Assembly (NCBI RefSeq): GCF_000016385.1
Contig: NC_009376.1
Span: 1,488,001 to 1,552,000 of the forward strand
From: Pyrobaculum arsenaticum DSM 13514
GTDB lineage: Archaea > Thermoproteota > Thermoprotei > Thermoproteales > Thermoproteaceae
Length of the DNA: 64,000 nucleotides
Direction of reading: 5' to 3'
The position numbers were made by a program, and so were the translations under genes. Positions 7,200-15,574 of the stretch are shown piece after piece. Every line of letters starts with the position of its first letter. The stretch's first letter is position 1. The notes beneath the pieces are model-generated. The model was not told where the DNA came from and did no database searches. It worked only from the letters and a program-made list of their open reading frames with translations.

Positions 7200-9413
7200 T
7201 TATAAGCCGGCTATTGCCCGCCTGAGTCTCTTAGCGACTTCTTCGTAGCGCCTCATGTCCTCTGGCGTAAGCGACGGCGGTATTCTCTTCAACGCCTCTT
7301 CGAAGTGTTTCATGGACACGGGCTTCGCGCCGACGCTCCTCTCTTTAATCGTCTCCCTCAAAGCCAGCATAGCCGCCTCTCTCACCACGGCGGCTATGTC
7401 GGCGCCTGTGTAGCCCTCAGTCTTCTTCGCCAGCTCTTCCAAATTGACGTCGTTGGCCAGCTTAACCTTCTTTGTGTGCACTTTAAAGATCTCGAGCCTT
7501 GCCTTGATGTCGGGCGGCGGCACGTATATAATCCTGTCAAAGCGCCCAGGCCTCAGCAGGGCGGGGTCAAGTATGTCTGGCCTATTCGTCGCCGCCATGA
7601 CCACCACGTTTTTCAACGTCCCAATGCCGTCCATCTCCGCAAGGAGCTGGTTCACCATGCGGTCGGTCACGCCGGAGTCCCCGAGCCTCGATCCCCTGGC
7701 GGGGGCTATCGAGTCTATCTCGTCGAAGAATATAACACACGGCGCGGCCATGCGGGCCTTTTTGAACACCTCGCGTATCGCCTTCTCGCTCTCGCCAACC
7801 CACTTGGAGAGGAGCTCCGGCCCCCTAACGGCTATGAAGTTGGCCCCCGACTCCGTGGCCACAGCCTTGGCGAACAGCGTCTTTCCAACCCCCGGCGGGC
7901 CGAAAAGCAGTATACCCTTCGGCGGCTCTACGCCGAGCTCCTCGAAGTAGTGGCGGTACTTCATGGGCCACTCCACAATCTCCCTCAGCTCTTGCTTAAT
8001 TGCGTCGTATCCCCCGATGTCGTCCCAGTGCACCTCCGGCACCTCTATGATGACCTCGCGGAGCACGGTGGGGTGGACAAACTTCATGGCTTCTAGGAAG
8101 TCGGACATGCCTACCTTCAGCTTGCTCAACACCTCCTGGGGGATTATGTCCTGCTCAATGTTGATCATCCCCTTGTTTATCGCCTTTCTCAACGCCGCCA
8201 TGGCCGCCTCCTTAGCGAGAGCCGCTATGTCGGCGCCGGTGTAGCCGTGGGTCATCTCTGCAATTTTGTCAAGGTCAACCTCGTCGCCGGGGTTGCACAC
8301 CTTGGCTTCCACATCGGCCTTAGTGCACAGCGGCATATTCCTAGTGTGGACGGCCAATATCTCCCGCCGCGCCCTCTTATCCGGCATGGGTATGTGTATT
8401 TCTCTGTCGAATCTTCCTGGTCTTCTTAGTGCTGGGTCTACTGCGTCTGGTCTGTTGGTGGCTCCTATGACTACTACTTGGCCTCTTTCTTGTAGTCCGT
8501 CCATTAATGTCAACAGCTGGGCTACTACTCTCTTCTCCACTTCGCCCGTCACCTCCTCCCTCTTGGGGGCTATGGCGTCTATTTCGTCGATGAAGATTAT
8601 CGCCGGGGCGTTTTTCTTAGCCTCTTCGAATATCTCCCTCAGCCTAGCCTCACTCTCGCCGTAGTACTTAGACATAATCTCCGGCCCATTTATGGCTACG
8701 AAGTAGGCGTTGGCCTCGTTGGCAACGGCTTTTGCCAAAAGCGTCTTCCCAGTACCGGGAGGGCCAATTAACAGAATACCCTTAGGCGGCTCAATACCCA
8801 AATGCTTAAAAAGCTCCGGGTGGCGAAGAGGAAGCTCCACAAGCTCCCGAATCTTCTGCTTAGCATCCTCCAAATCACCAATATCCTCCCAAGTGATTCT
8901 GGGGATCGTCAGCTCGGCCTCCTTGACTGGCTCTTCCCTCACTGTGACCTCGGTGTCGATGGAGACGTAGGCGGCGGGACCTGGCTGTACCTGGACCACC
9001 ACGAAGCGGATGGCGCCGCCGTAGAAGGGGACGTCCACCGCCTGGCCCCTTGCCACCGGCTTGCCTAGCAGAATCTGCTTCTTGACGTACTCCGGGTCGA
9101 CCCTGACGGGCTCGGTGGGGGCGAGCACCACTCTCTGCGCCGGCTTCAGAACCGCCTTCTTCACCTTAACCGTGTCGCCTATACCAACGCCGGCGTTTTG
9201 CCTTATTATACCATCCATCCTAATAATCTCCTTATCCTCGTCTTCTGGATACGCTGGCCACACTTGGGCATACGCCGTCTTCCTCCCACTAATCTCCACG
9301 TAGTCGCCAGGTTCTATACCAAGCCTTTTCATAACTCTGACAGGTATTCTAACAATGCTACGGCCGACGTCGCGGGACTTAGCCTCAGCTACTTTAAGAA
9401 TAACCTCCGACAT
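7200..9413 (-). CDS. cdc48: Cdc48/VAT-type AAA ATPase, two AAA domains
   Basis: The 737-residue protein has the p97/Cdc48/VAT layout: a double-psi-barrel N domain (about 1-190), D1 with Walker A GPPGTGKT at 217-224 and Walker B IIFIDEIDA, and D2 with Walker A GPPGVGKT at 505-512 and Walker B VIFFDEIDS. Both domains keep the sensor and arginine-finger segments (RRPGRFDREI, LRPGRFDRII). It unfolds proteins by threading them through the hexamer, feeding the proteasome. The tail ends RRAIAGL with no clear HbYX motif. A TATA box at about 9430-9440 gives a leaderless start. Confidence 0.96.
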   Translation of the reverse strand: MSEVILKVAEAKSRDVGRSIVRIPVRVMKRLGIEPGDYVEISGRKTAYAQVWPAYPEDEDKEIIRMDGIIRQNAGVGIGDTVKVKKAVLKPAQRVVLAPTEPVRVDPEYVKKQILLGKPVARGQAVDVPFYGGAIRFVVVQVQPGPAAYVSIDTEVTVREEPVKEAELTIPRITWEDIGDLEDAKQKIRELVELPLRHPELFKHLGIEPPKGILLIGPPGTGKTLLAKAVANEANAYFVAINGPEIMSKYYGESEARLREIFEEAKKNAPAIIFIDEIDAIAPKREEVTGEVEKRVVAQLLTLMDGLQERGQVVVIGATNRPDAVDPALRRPGRFDREIHIPMPDKRARREILAVHTRNMPLCTKADVEAKVCNPGDEVDLDKIAEMTHGYTGADIAALAKEAAMAALRKAINKGMINIEQDIIPQEVLSKLKVGMSDFLEAMKFVHPTVLREVIIEVPEVHWDDIGGYDAIKQELREIVEWPMKYRHYFEELGVEPPKGILLFGPPGVGKTLFAKAVATESGANFIAVRGPELLSKWVGESEKAIREVFKKARMAAPCVIFFDEIDSIAPARGSRLGDSGVTDRMVNQLLAEMDGIGTLKNVVVMAATNRPDILDPALLRPGRFDRIIYVPPPDIKARLEIFKVHTKKVKLANDVNLEELAKKTEGYTGADIAAVVREAAMLALRETIKERSVGAKPVSMKHFEEALKRIPPSLTPEDMRRYEEVAKRLRRAIAGL

Positions 9414-9456
9414 GCCCCTATCTACTATGTGAATATAAAAACTTTGAAAAATCCCC

Positions 9457-11439
9457 TTACCTCGCCCGAGCCTCCGCCTTCTCTGCCTCCTTAACTTTTT
9501 CGGGCATGGCGTACGTCACGTAGACCCTAGCCAGCTCCTTCACCACGTCCATTTTGTTCAACACACCTACCAACTCGCCTTTTTCGTTGTATACAGGCAG
9601 GACGCCTTGTTCGAACAACTTGTCTATCACCTCCTTGGCGTTTGCGTCGGCGCTCACAGCGTGGTCAACCGGCCTCATGACGTCAATTGCGGTAATTATC
9701 CCGATTTTGGAATATCTCAATCTGCTAAGACCCGTCCTCACCGCCCTCCTTACACCTGTCTTTGTGAAAAACACCAGCTTCTCCCCTCTAAGGCTCTCCT
9801 CCACAGGCCTCAGAGTCAAGTCGTCCACGGTCATGACTCCCTTAACCTCGGCGCCTTCCTTTACGACAACGCCGTCTAGCTCGTAGGCGTTTATTTTGCG
9901 TATTACTGAGTGTAGGCTGTGGAAGAGGTCGGCGGTGGCCACCTCCGCCGGGGCCATCAACTCGCCGACTTTTACGTCGCGGCCCCGCTCCTTAAACGCC
10001 TTAAGTAACTCGTTTTTCGTCACGACGCCCACGGAAGTACCTTTCTCATCTACAATAACCACGTAGTCCGTCCCCGCCGCTAGCATCTTGTACGCTATCT
10101 CCTCTACCGTGGCGTCTGGAGGCGCCGTCGGGTATTCTGTCTTCATTACGTCTCCTGCAGTACCCTCCTCTACAAGCAACTTGGCCCTCTCCCCTGGCAT
10201 TACCTGCTCTTTCAGAATAAGCATTTTGCCCCTCTGTCTCTTCCAGTATCCCAGCGACTTCTCTGCGATATAAGTCAAGAAGTCCCTCCTAGTGATAAAA
10301 CCCGTAACTTTGCCCTCGTCGTCTACAACGGCTAATATGGAGGCCCCAGTGCGGAGGAACACTTTACGTATTCTGGATAGCGGATCTCTTAGATTTACTA
10401 CAGGCACGTCTGTGAGCATGACGTCGCGGGCTCTAAGCCCAGTAACGTGTTTAGAAGGCCGTAGCCTAATAGCCTCCTCAACGTGGGGCTTAGCCACTTG
10501 CACCTCCGCTACCCTCTTTACTTCCACATCTTCTCTACCCTCCTTAGGCCCGTATAGGTAGGCATGTATAACATCCCACGCGGTCACTACGCCGATGGCT
10601 TTGCCTTCTCTGTTTACAACAGGAGCTATGTATAGACCAGTAGTCGCCATAAACCTTGCCACCTCCTCTATCGGCGTATCCGGCGTCGCCACCGCCGCGC
10701 CTCTGAACATAAGCCTCCATACCCTCGCGACGCCGGAGCTTTTGCTCTCGCCTCTTGTCACACGCGTGCCGAATATGGCTCTAGGCGCCCCGGCGCCCTT
10801 GTACCACCTCCGCGACTTCACCAAATCCCACACAGTAAGGATACCCGCCACTCCCCCCTCTCTGTTCAAAACGACGTACCCATCTACCTCGCCTCCGGTC
10901 AGTTTTTTGAAAATCCTCGACACCTTTTCTATTGCCTTGACAAAACCTGCCCGAGATTTCTTCTCCTCGGCGGGGGTGTAGACGGCGGCGACGGATTTCG
11001 CCTTAGGCTCCCTAAGCAACAGCGCGGAGAGCAGACCTCTAAGAGTTACCACCCCCACGTATTTCCCCTCCTCGTCCACGACCACCGCCCCCCACTTAGC
11101 TTCGCTCGTGAGGATTTCGAGCACGTTTTCTATTTTCCAGCTCTCCTTTACAAAAATCGGCGGGTTAACAAACTCGCCCACCTTGTCGTCTGATTTCTTG
11201 CTTTTGAGAAGCAAAGCTGTGTGCGGGTACACAACCCCTGCCACCTCTTCCGAAAACACCGACCTGAACACGGGTACTACGTCCACTGGGAATTTTCTCA
11301 GATAGGCGGCAAGAGTCTCTAGTGTTGTATTAGGCGTTACCCTAAAAGGTGGGTGCTCAACCACATCCCTCACGTACTGGGGGACTGGCTTTTCGACAAG
11401 CTTTTCAACCTCCTTTCTAGTAATCTGAGACTGAGACAC
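9457..11439 (-). CDS. Multi-CBS-domain protein (about eight CBS motifs)
   Basis: The 660-residue soluble protein is built almost entirely of CBS units. I count about eight repeats marked by V(T/A)PDxxIEE- or GVVT-type segments, roughly at 35-90, 95-150, 165-215, 240-295, 335-390, 425-480, 495-545 and 590-645, which would make four Bateman modules. CBS pairs bind adenosyl ligands (AMP, ATP, SAM), so a sensor or scaffold role is likely, but there is no attached enzyme or DNA-binding domain. The C-terminal tail is charged (KVKEAEKAEARAR). A TTTTAAAA box at 11460-11467 is about 25 bases upstream of the ATG. Confidence 0.85.
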   Translation of the reverse strand: MSQSQITRKEVEKLVEKPVPQYVRDVVEHPPFRVTPNTTLETLAAYLRKFPVDVVPVFRSVFSEEVAGVVYPHTALLLKSKKSDDKVGEFVNPPIFVKESWKIENVLEILTSEAKWGAVVVDEEGKYVGVVTLRGLLSALLLREPKAKSVAAVYTPAEEKKSRAGFVKAIEKVSRIFKKLTGGEVDGYVVLNREGGVAGILTVWDLVKSRRWYKGAGAPRAIFGTRVTRGESKSSGVARVWRLMFRGAAVATPDTPIEEVARFMATTGLYIAPVVNREGKAIGVVTAWDVIHAYLYGPKEGREDVEVKRVAEVQVAKPHVEEAIRLRPSKHVTGLRARDVMLTDVPVVNLRDPLSRIRKVFLRTGASILAVVDDEGKVTGFITRRDFLTYIAEKSLGYWKRQRGKMLILKEQVMPGERAKLLVEEGTAGDVMKTEYPTAPPDATVEEIAYKMLAAGTDYVVIVDEKGTSVGVVTKNELLKAFKERGRDVKVGELMAPAEVATADLFHSLHSVIRKINAYELDGVVVKEGAEVKGVMTVDDLTLRPVEESLRGEKLVFFTKTGVRRAVRTGLSRLRYSKIGIITAIDVMRPVDHAVSADANAKEVIDKLFEQGVLPVYNEKGELVGVLNKMDVVKELARVYVTYAMPEKVKEAEKAEARAR

Positions 11440-11467
11440 ATAATGAAAAAGGTTTTAGCTTTTAAAA

Positions 11468-12172
11468 TTATATGAGGCCGCCGTAGATAAGCCCCCCGAC
11501 GTGTAGCAGATAGCCTCCGGGCCCCACTTCCAAAGAGCCCTCAGGTAGCTTCACCACGGCTGGTCCCGTAATTAGGAAATTCCCCGTAGCCTCGCCGGAG
11601 AGTAAAAACACAGTCAACCCCATCTCGCCTGCCAATTTGGCTACGTCTTTTCTGTCCGTCAACACCGGCGCCTTGGTTACGTAGGCATATAACAACGAGT
11701 CTAGAACACCGGCCTTACCAGCGGCTCTGCTCTTCACCGCGCCGGTGGGCTCCTCTCCCCCCTCCCACACCTCCACAAGAGGTCTTAGCCAGGCGTGGCG
11801 TGTAGACCACCTCATCGCCTCCCCCTTCTCCAACAAGTCTCGTAGCTGGATCTTCTGCTCTGGGGAGAGGCCGTAGACCGCCCCGTATATCTCCGCCAGC
11901 GCCACCGGCTCGATTTTAGACGCTGAAACGAGGCGCGCAGACCTGGCCTCCACGCCTTCCGCGATTACGACGAGCACGGGGAAATGCCTACTCAAGAGCC
12001 TCAGCGCCGTATCGGGAGTTGCCACCACGTTTATCACCCCTTTAAAGACGGGGGGCTCGGGCTCTGGTACGTAGTTCTCCACCGTGCTGACCCCCCTCTT
12101 GAAGGTCTCTTCACTAACGGGCAGACACGCCGCGTAGGAACATATGGCATAGCTGTCCCTAAGCTGAGCCAA
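11468..12172 (-). CDS. Hypothetical protein, probably the 3' part of a frameshifted gene
   Basis: The 234-residue frame begins at a TTG and reads MAQLRDSYAICSYAAC. It looks soluble, with a Cys pair near the start and Gly-rich C-terminus; I do not recognise a family. The preceding minus-strand frame (12034-12591) also contains MAQL a few bases upstream, and the two MAQL copies lie in an imperfect tandem duplication of 11 bases (about 12161-12182). Removing one copy fuses the frames into a single protein of about 370 residues reading GGVDMAQLRDSY. I favour one gene, broken or mis-sequenced, with an N-terminal membrane part and this C-terminal domain. Confidence 0.6.
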   Translation of the reverse strand: MAQLRDSYAICSYAACLPVSEETFKRGVSTVENYVPEPEPPVFKGVINVVATPDTALRLLSRHFPVLVVIAEGVEARSARLVSASKIEPVALAEIYGAVYGLSPEQKIQLRDLLEKGEAMRWSTRHAWLRPLVEVWEGGEEPTGAVKSRAAGKAGVLDSLLYAYVTKAPVLTDRKDVAKLAGEMGLTVFLLSGEATGNFLITGPAVVKLPEGSLEVGPGGYLLHVGGLIYGGLI

Positions 12173-12591
12173 AGCTGCGCCATGTCTACGCCGCCTTTTT
12201 CAAAGGCGCACACCACACCGAGTTTAGGCGAGAAGGCCAAGTCGCCCTGGGGCATTGTCGGAGCCTTTACACATATATAGCCACAGGCCTCATACTTGTA
12301 TAGATAGTAGCCTAAGAACAAGGCGGCGAGCACAACCGCGGGCTTAAAAGGCGCCTCCACCGCGAGCCCAGCTGCAAGTGTCGCAACAAGCCTGGACGCT
12401 CTAGGGGCAATTGGGGCAAGGTAAAGCGCCGAGAGTCCAAGTACAAGCAATACGAGCTTCGCGGCGCCTACGTAAGGCGATGCTGCCGTAGCCGAAACGC
12501 CTGCCGCGGCGATAGCGGGGGTTAAGAGTTCGCATCTGGCCAGCCTCAGCCAGAGGCGTGCGTACAGCATGAGAAATCTCCTGGCCAGCAC
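12034..12591 (-). CDS. Membrane protein fragment, probable 5' part of the frameshifted gene
   Basis: The 185-residue frame starts at GTG 12591 and has two to four hydrophobic segments (about residues 22-60 and 65-95), then a soluble stretch to about residue 140. The last 45 residues are Arg/Ser/Pro-rich and lie over the next frame, so they are probably out-of-frame translation. The overlap of 139 bases with the downstream gene is far beyond what neighbours show and supports a frameshift at the 11-base duplication. Family unknown. Confidence 0.5.
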   Translation of the reverse strand: MLARRFLMLYARLWLRLARCELLTPAIAAAGVSATAASPYVGAAKLVLLVLGLSALYLAPIAPRASRLVATLAAGLAVEAPFKPAVVLAALFLGYYLYKYEACGYICVKAPTMPQGDLAFSPKLGVVCAFEKGGVDMAQLWLSLGTAMPYVPTRRVCPLVKRPSRGGSARWRTTYQSPSPPSLKG

Positions 12592-12602
12592 AACGACAAG
12601 GG

Positions 12603-12671
12603 CTAATAAGCCCAGTGGGGGCTCAGCACGAGAAGGGCCAAAACCACCAGCGCTATTGCGATGTTACGCAT
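12603..12671 (-). CDS. Possible 22-aa hydrophobic peptide
   Basis: ATG 12671 opens a frame for MRNIAIALVVLALLVLSPHW plus two residues, a single membrane helix, ending 11 bases before the GTG of the membrane-protein frame. It may be a small membrane peptide, or the displaced N-terminus of the next gene if a further indel is present. Only the hydrophobic pattern and position support it. Confidence 0.25.
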   Translation of the reverse strand: MRNIAIALVVLALLVLSPHWAY

Positions 12672-12695
12672 TAATAGGACCCTAGTCTTATAGAC

Positions 12696-13901
12696 GTGGT
12701 TACGCTCAGCAGGGTACAGATAGGTATTGTAGGGAAGCCTAACGCGGGGAAGTCCACCTTCTTCGCCGCCGCCACTCTTAAGGACGTAAAGATATCCCCC
12801 ATGCCCTTCACGACAATAGACCCTAATATAGGCATCGGCTACGTGAGAATAGACGACTGCCCCTGCGGAAGCATTAGGTGCAACCCCAGGAGCTACTCCG
12901 TAGTCGAGGGTGTGTGCTACGCCCCCGTGGAGCTTATAGACGTCGCCGGGCTGGTCCCAGGCGCGTGGCAGGGCAGAGGGCTGGGCAACCAGTTCCTCGA
13001 CCACCTCAGGAGGGCCCCCGTCTTGATACACGTAGTAGACGCGTCGGGCTCAACAGACGAGGAGGGGAGGCTCGTCAAGCCCGGCACCCACGACCCCGTA
13101 AAAGACGTGGAGTTCCTAGAGCGGGAGGTGGACCTCTGGTTAGCCTCTATCATACGCAAAGACTGGGATAAGGTTGTGAGGTTTGTAGAGTTCAGCAAAA
13201 AAGACATTGTGGAGGTGCTTTCGGAGCGGTTGGCCGGACTGGGGATTGGGCGTGTCCAAGTCGAGAAGGCCTTAGAGAGCTCCGACTTGTTGAAAAAACC
13301 GCCTAGCAAGTGGGGCGAGGAGGACTTCTACAAGTTCTCCAGCACTGCCAGATCGCTCAGCAAGCCCATTGTAATCGCCGCTAACAAGATAGACCTCCCG
13401 GAAGGAGAGGAGGGGTATAAGAGACTTAAGGAGACGTATTCACACAAGCTAATCATACCCACCTCGGCAGAGGCAGAGCTCGCCCTACGCAGGGCGGCCG
13501 CCAAGGGCCTGGTGAAATACAAACCAGGAGATGGAACATTCGAGCTGGTGGGAGAGGCTACGCCCCAGCAGAAGGCCGTCCTCGAGAAAATCGCCGACTT
13601 GTTAAAGAAGTGGGGTAGCACAGGAGTGACGAGGGCGCTTAACGCCGCTGTTTTCGACGCGCTCCAGTACGTCGCCGTGTACCCAGTAGAGGATGAAAGG
13701 CGCATGAGCGACAAACAGGGGAACGTGCTACCGGATCTCCTGTTGGTTCCTAAGACCTACACGGCGAGAGACGTGGCATATGCAATACACACAGACCTAG
13801 GCGAGAGGTTCGTAACGGCGATAGACGCCAGAAGCGGGCGCAGGCTCGCCTCAGATGAGCAGGTGACGCACGGCCTTGTTTTAAAGATCGTCGCTAGATA
13901 G
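12696..13901 (+). CDS. ychF: YchF/OLA1-type GTPase with TGS domain
   Basis: The 401-residue protein is an Obg-superfamily P-loop NTPase. G1 is GKPNAGKST near residue 12, G3 is DVAGLVPGA with the neighbouring GRGLGNQFLDHLR typical of YchF, and G4 is NKID at about 230. A helical insert (about 125-200) is followed by a C-terminal TGS domain (about 320-400, ARDVAYAIHTDLG). The family acts on ribosomes; bacterial and human members prefer ATP through a changed G4, whereas NKID here suggests GTP. It starts at GTG 12696, with a TATA-like ATTAATAG about 22 bases upstream. Its 3' end overlaps the convergent HTH gene by 8 bases. Confidence 0.93.
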   Translation: MVTLSRVQIGIVGKPNAGKSTFFAAATLKDVKISPMPFTTIDPNIGIGYVRIDDCPCGSIRCNPRSYSVVEGVCYAPVELIDVAGLVPGAWQGRGLGNQFLDHLRRAPVLIHVVDASGSTDEEGRLVKPGTHDPVKDVEFLEREVDLWLASIIRKDWDKVVRFVEFSKKDIVEVLSERLAGLGIGRVQVEKALESSDLLKKPPSKWGEEDFYKFSSTARSLSKPIVIAANKIDLPEGEEGYKRLKETYSHKLIIPTSAEAELALRRAAAKGLVKYKPGDGTFELVGEATPQQKAVLEKIADLLKKWGSTGVTRALNAAVFDALQYVAVYPVEDERRMSDKQGNVLPDLLLVPKTYTARDVAYAIHTDLGERFVTAIDARSGRRLASDEQVTHGLVLKIVAR

Positions 13902-14364
13902 CCCTCTTGCTACGTAGTAGGGATATCCACATATTCTTCCTAAACGCCTCCGGCAAATGGCCATCTCCGTCGTGCCCATTGTTGGGCACCTCTATACTAG
14001 GCGCCCTCTTCTCAACATGGCGGGATTGCCCAGAGTTCTTTAGAATTGATAAAATCTCGTCTAGCTTTTTTAAGATGGCATCAGCTACGTCGTAGACCAC
14101 AACAGCCTTAGATACCACTATTGCAGAGGCGGAGTACTGCGACACCGGATAGGTGTGCACCTTTGTATTGAAGACGTAGTAGTGCTGTGCGAGCTCAGGA
14201 AGCGGCTGGATCTCGACTACTTCTGCCGCTTTACGGGCTTTGGAAAGCGCTTTGTACACGGTATTTACAGAGATTCCCAAGGCCTCGGCTATCTGCCTCG
14301 GCTTCATCCCCCTTGAGTACAGCTCAGCAACTCTCCTCTCTGTCTCTGTGAGTCTCACCGACAC
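13894..14364 (-). CDS. HTH DNA-binding protein (sigma-70 region 4/LuxR-like helix-turn-helix)
   Basis: The 156-residue protein has an N-terminal helix-turn-helix at about residues 5-45 (ETERRVAELYSRGMKPRQIA, then EALGISVNTVYKALSKARKA), a pattern shared by LuxR-type and region-4-like domains. The middle (about 60-110) is a small alpha/beta segment and the tail is basic and possibly disordered. Likely a transcription regulator of unknown target. It is convergent with and overlaps the end of ychF. Confidence 0.7.
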   Translation of the reverse strand: MSVRLTETERRVAELYSRGMKPRQIAEALGISVNTVYKALSKARKAAEVVEIQPLPELAQHYYVFNTKVHTYPVSQYSASAIVVSKAVVVYDVADAILKKLDEILSILKNSGQSRHVEKRAPSIEVPNNGHDGDGHLPEAFRKNMWISLLRSKRAI

Positions 14365-14385
14365 ATCCAGCGCCCCGGCTAATAA

Positions 14386-14802
14386 CTATTTACTGAAATA
14401 TTCCGGTATTATGGGCCTCAGCCTCTCCACAACCTCTCTAGCCACTTCATCCCTCAACTCCTCCTTGCCGTGCCACCGCAACTCGCCGCCCCACCTAGGT
14501 ATTACGTGTATATGCATGTGGAATACCATCTGGCCTGCCTCGCGTCCTGCGTTGGTGACAATGTTAACCCCGCCAGCGCCGAGCTTAGCCCACGCCTTGG
14601 CAAGCCGCGTCGCTATTTCAAATCCCTTAGCTACAAGCTCTACAGGCGCGTCGAGGACGTTTGTGAAGTGTTTTTTAGACACTACGAGGAGGTGGCCGTA
14701 AGACGCCGGGTACTTGTCCAGTATTACGACAAACTCGTCGTCCTCGTATACCTTCCAAGCGGGAGCCTCCCCCTTGACTATGCTACAGAATATGCAGTGC
14801 AT
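14386..14802 (-). CDS. HIT-family nucleotide hydrolase
   Basis: The protein (138 aa from ATG 14802) starts MHCIFCSIVKGE and carries the histidine-triad motif HMHIHVIPR at about residues 95-103, so it is a Hint/HIT-type nucleotide phosphoramidase or diadenosine-polyphosphate hydrolase. An upstream in-frame ATG at 14823 exists but lies inside an ATTTAAAT box (14822-14829) that is 20-27 bases from ATG 14802, so I take 14802 as a leaderless start. The CxxC at the start (CIFC) is common in HIT proteins and may bind zinc. Confidence 0.9.
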   Translation of the reverse strand: MHCIFCSIVKGEAPAWKVYEDDEFVVILDKYPASYGHLLVVSKKHFTNVLDAPVELVAKGFEIATRLAKAWAKLGAGGVNIVTNAGREAGQMVFHMHIHVIPRWGGELRWHGKEELRDEVAREVVERLRPIIPEYFSK

Positions 14803-14821
14803 AAATGCCGAAGAAAAAGGC

Positions 14822-14829
14822 ATTTAAAT
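14822..14829 (-). promoter_or_regulatory. TATA box of the HIT gene
   Basis: ATTTAAAT is palindromic and centred about 23 bases upstream of ATG 14802. Being symmetric it could also fire rightward into the GC-rich structured element at 14840-14917. Confidence 0.6.
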
Positions 14830-14839
14830 CTATGCATAT

Positions 14840-14917
14840 GTGCTGTTTGGGTGGGGGGCTCAGAGCGGCCCAGAGGGCCCCGGTGAGAGGGCCCCCTGCC
14901 GCGGGGTTCACACACCG
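14840..14917. other. GC-rich, strongly structured intergenic element (candidate ncRNA)
   Basis: Between the UMP kinase stop and the HIT promoter lies a run of about 75 bases with nested self-complementarity: GGGCCC at 14876-14881 and 14891-14896, GGGGG at 14852-14858 facing CCCCC at 14894-14898, and an inner GGCCC-AGA-GGGCC hairpin. The 3' side ends in TTCACACACCGCC with ACA triplets. It is not a protein-coding frame and does not fit a tRNA (T-loop mismatched). Possibilities are an H/ACA-like guide RNA, a terminator of the UMP kinase transcript, or a protein-binding palindrome. Confidence 0.35.
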
Positions 14918-14920
14918 CCT

Positions 14921-15574
14921 TTAGCAGGTAATTTTCGAGCCTGGATTCTCCCCCCGCACCACTGCCTCAATAGCCTCCGGCGTCCTCCCGTCGAATATGT
15001 AGGTCGTTATGCAACTACGCTTCAGTATTGAGACGGCCCAGGTGTCAATCAGCTCGTAGCCACCTGGCAGGTTTGAGGAGCGTAGAATCCTCTCAAACTC
15101 GTCGTATTTCAACTCCGACAGTCTCGTTGCGTTTGGGTTTTTCCTCGGGTCGTCGCTGTACACCGCATCTATGTTCGCGGCATTTAACAACGCCGCTGCC
15201 CTAACCGCTTCCGCTACTAGCGCCGCCACTGTGGCGGTGGACTGCCCAGGCTGGAAACCGCCGGTTACGACGATGCGGCTTCGGCCCCACGCCTCCAAGA
15301 ACTCCTCCATATTCCTGGGCACCTTTGCGTAGGCGTCTTTTAAAAGCGAAATAAGGAGGAGGGCGTTTAGCCTACTTGCATATATGCCTAGGAGGTCTTG
15401 AAAAGTGTTGGAAGCTCCTCCCTTCCTCGCCACTGCAATGTATCTCCTCGCCACCTCCCCCCCGCCTGCCACAACCGCGATTCTTCCGGGCAACTTGTTA
15501 AGGATCTCGGCGTATTTCAACACCAGCTCCTCGTTGTCGAAGACCCTGCCCGAAATTTTAAGCACTAGTGCCAT
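14921..15574 (-). CDS. pyrH: UMP kinase (archaeal PyrH type)
   Basis: The 217-residue protein belongs to the amino-acid-kinase fold and phosphorylates UMP to UDP. Motifs are LKISGRVFDN at the N-terminus, the glycine-rich AVVAGGGEVARRYI, GGFQPGQSTATVAA for nucleotide binding, and DAVYSDDPRKNPNA for the UMP/ATP site. Length fits the compact archaeal enzymes. The start overlaps the 3' end of the upstream unknown gene (15558-16079) by 17 bases, so both are in one transcript. It works with the pyrI-pyrE-pyrD genes at 40-42 kb in pyrimidine synthesis. Confidence 0.93.
   Translation of the reverse strand: MALVLKISGRVFDNEELVLKYAEILNKLPGRIAVVAGGGEVARRYIAVARKGGASNTFQDLLGIYASRLNALLLISLLKDAYAKVPRNMEEFLEAWGRSRIVVTGGFQPGQSTATVAALVAEAVRAAALLNAANIDAVYSDDPRKNPNATRLSELKYDEFERILRSSNLPGGYELIDTWAVSILKRSCITTYIFDGRTPEAIEAVVRGENPGSKITC

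Noticed and set aside
8247..8664. Long open frames antisense to cdc48, nrdJ, thermosome and other highly expressed genes
   Set aside because: They mirror the G/C-biased codon use of the real gene, lack start signals and promoters, and have low-complexity products.
12603..13031. 142-residue frame antisense to ychF
   Set aside because: It overlaps the conserved GTPase core; only its last 22 codons, outside ychF, might be a separate peptide.
14840..14917. tRNA gene or intron-containing tRNA
   Set aside because: The TTCACAC loop does not fit the T-loop consens with A at position 58, and no acceptor stem pairs the ends.
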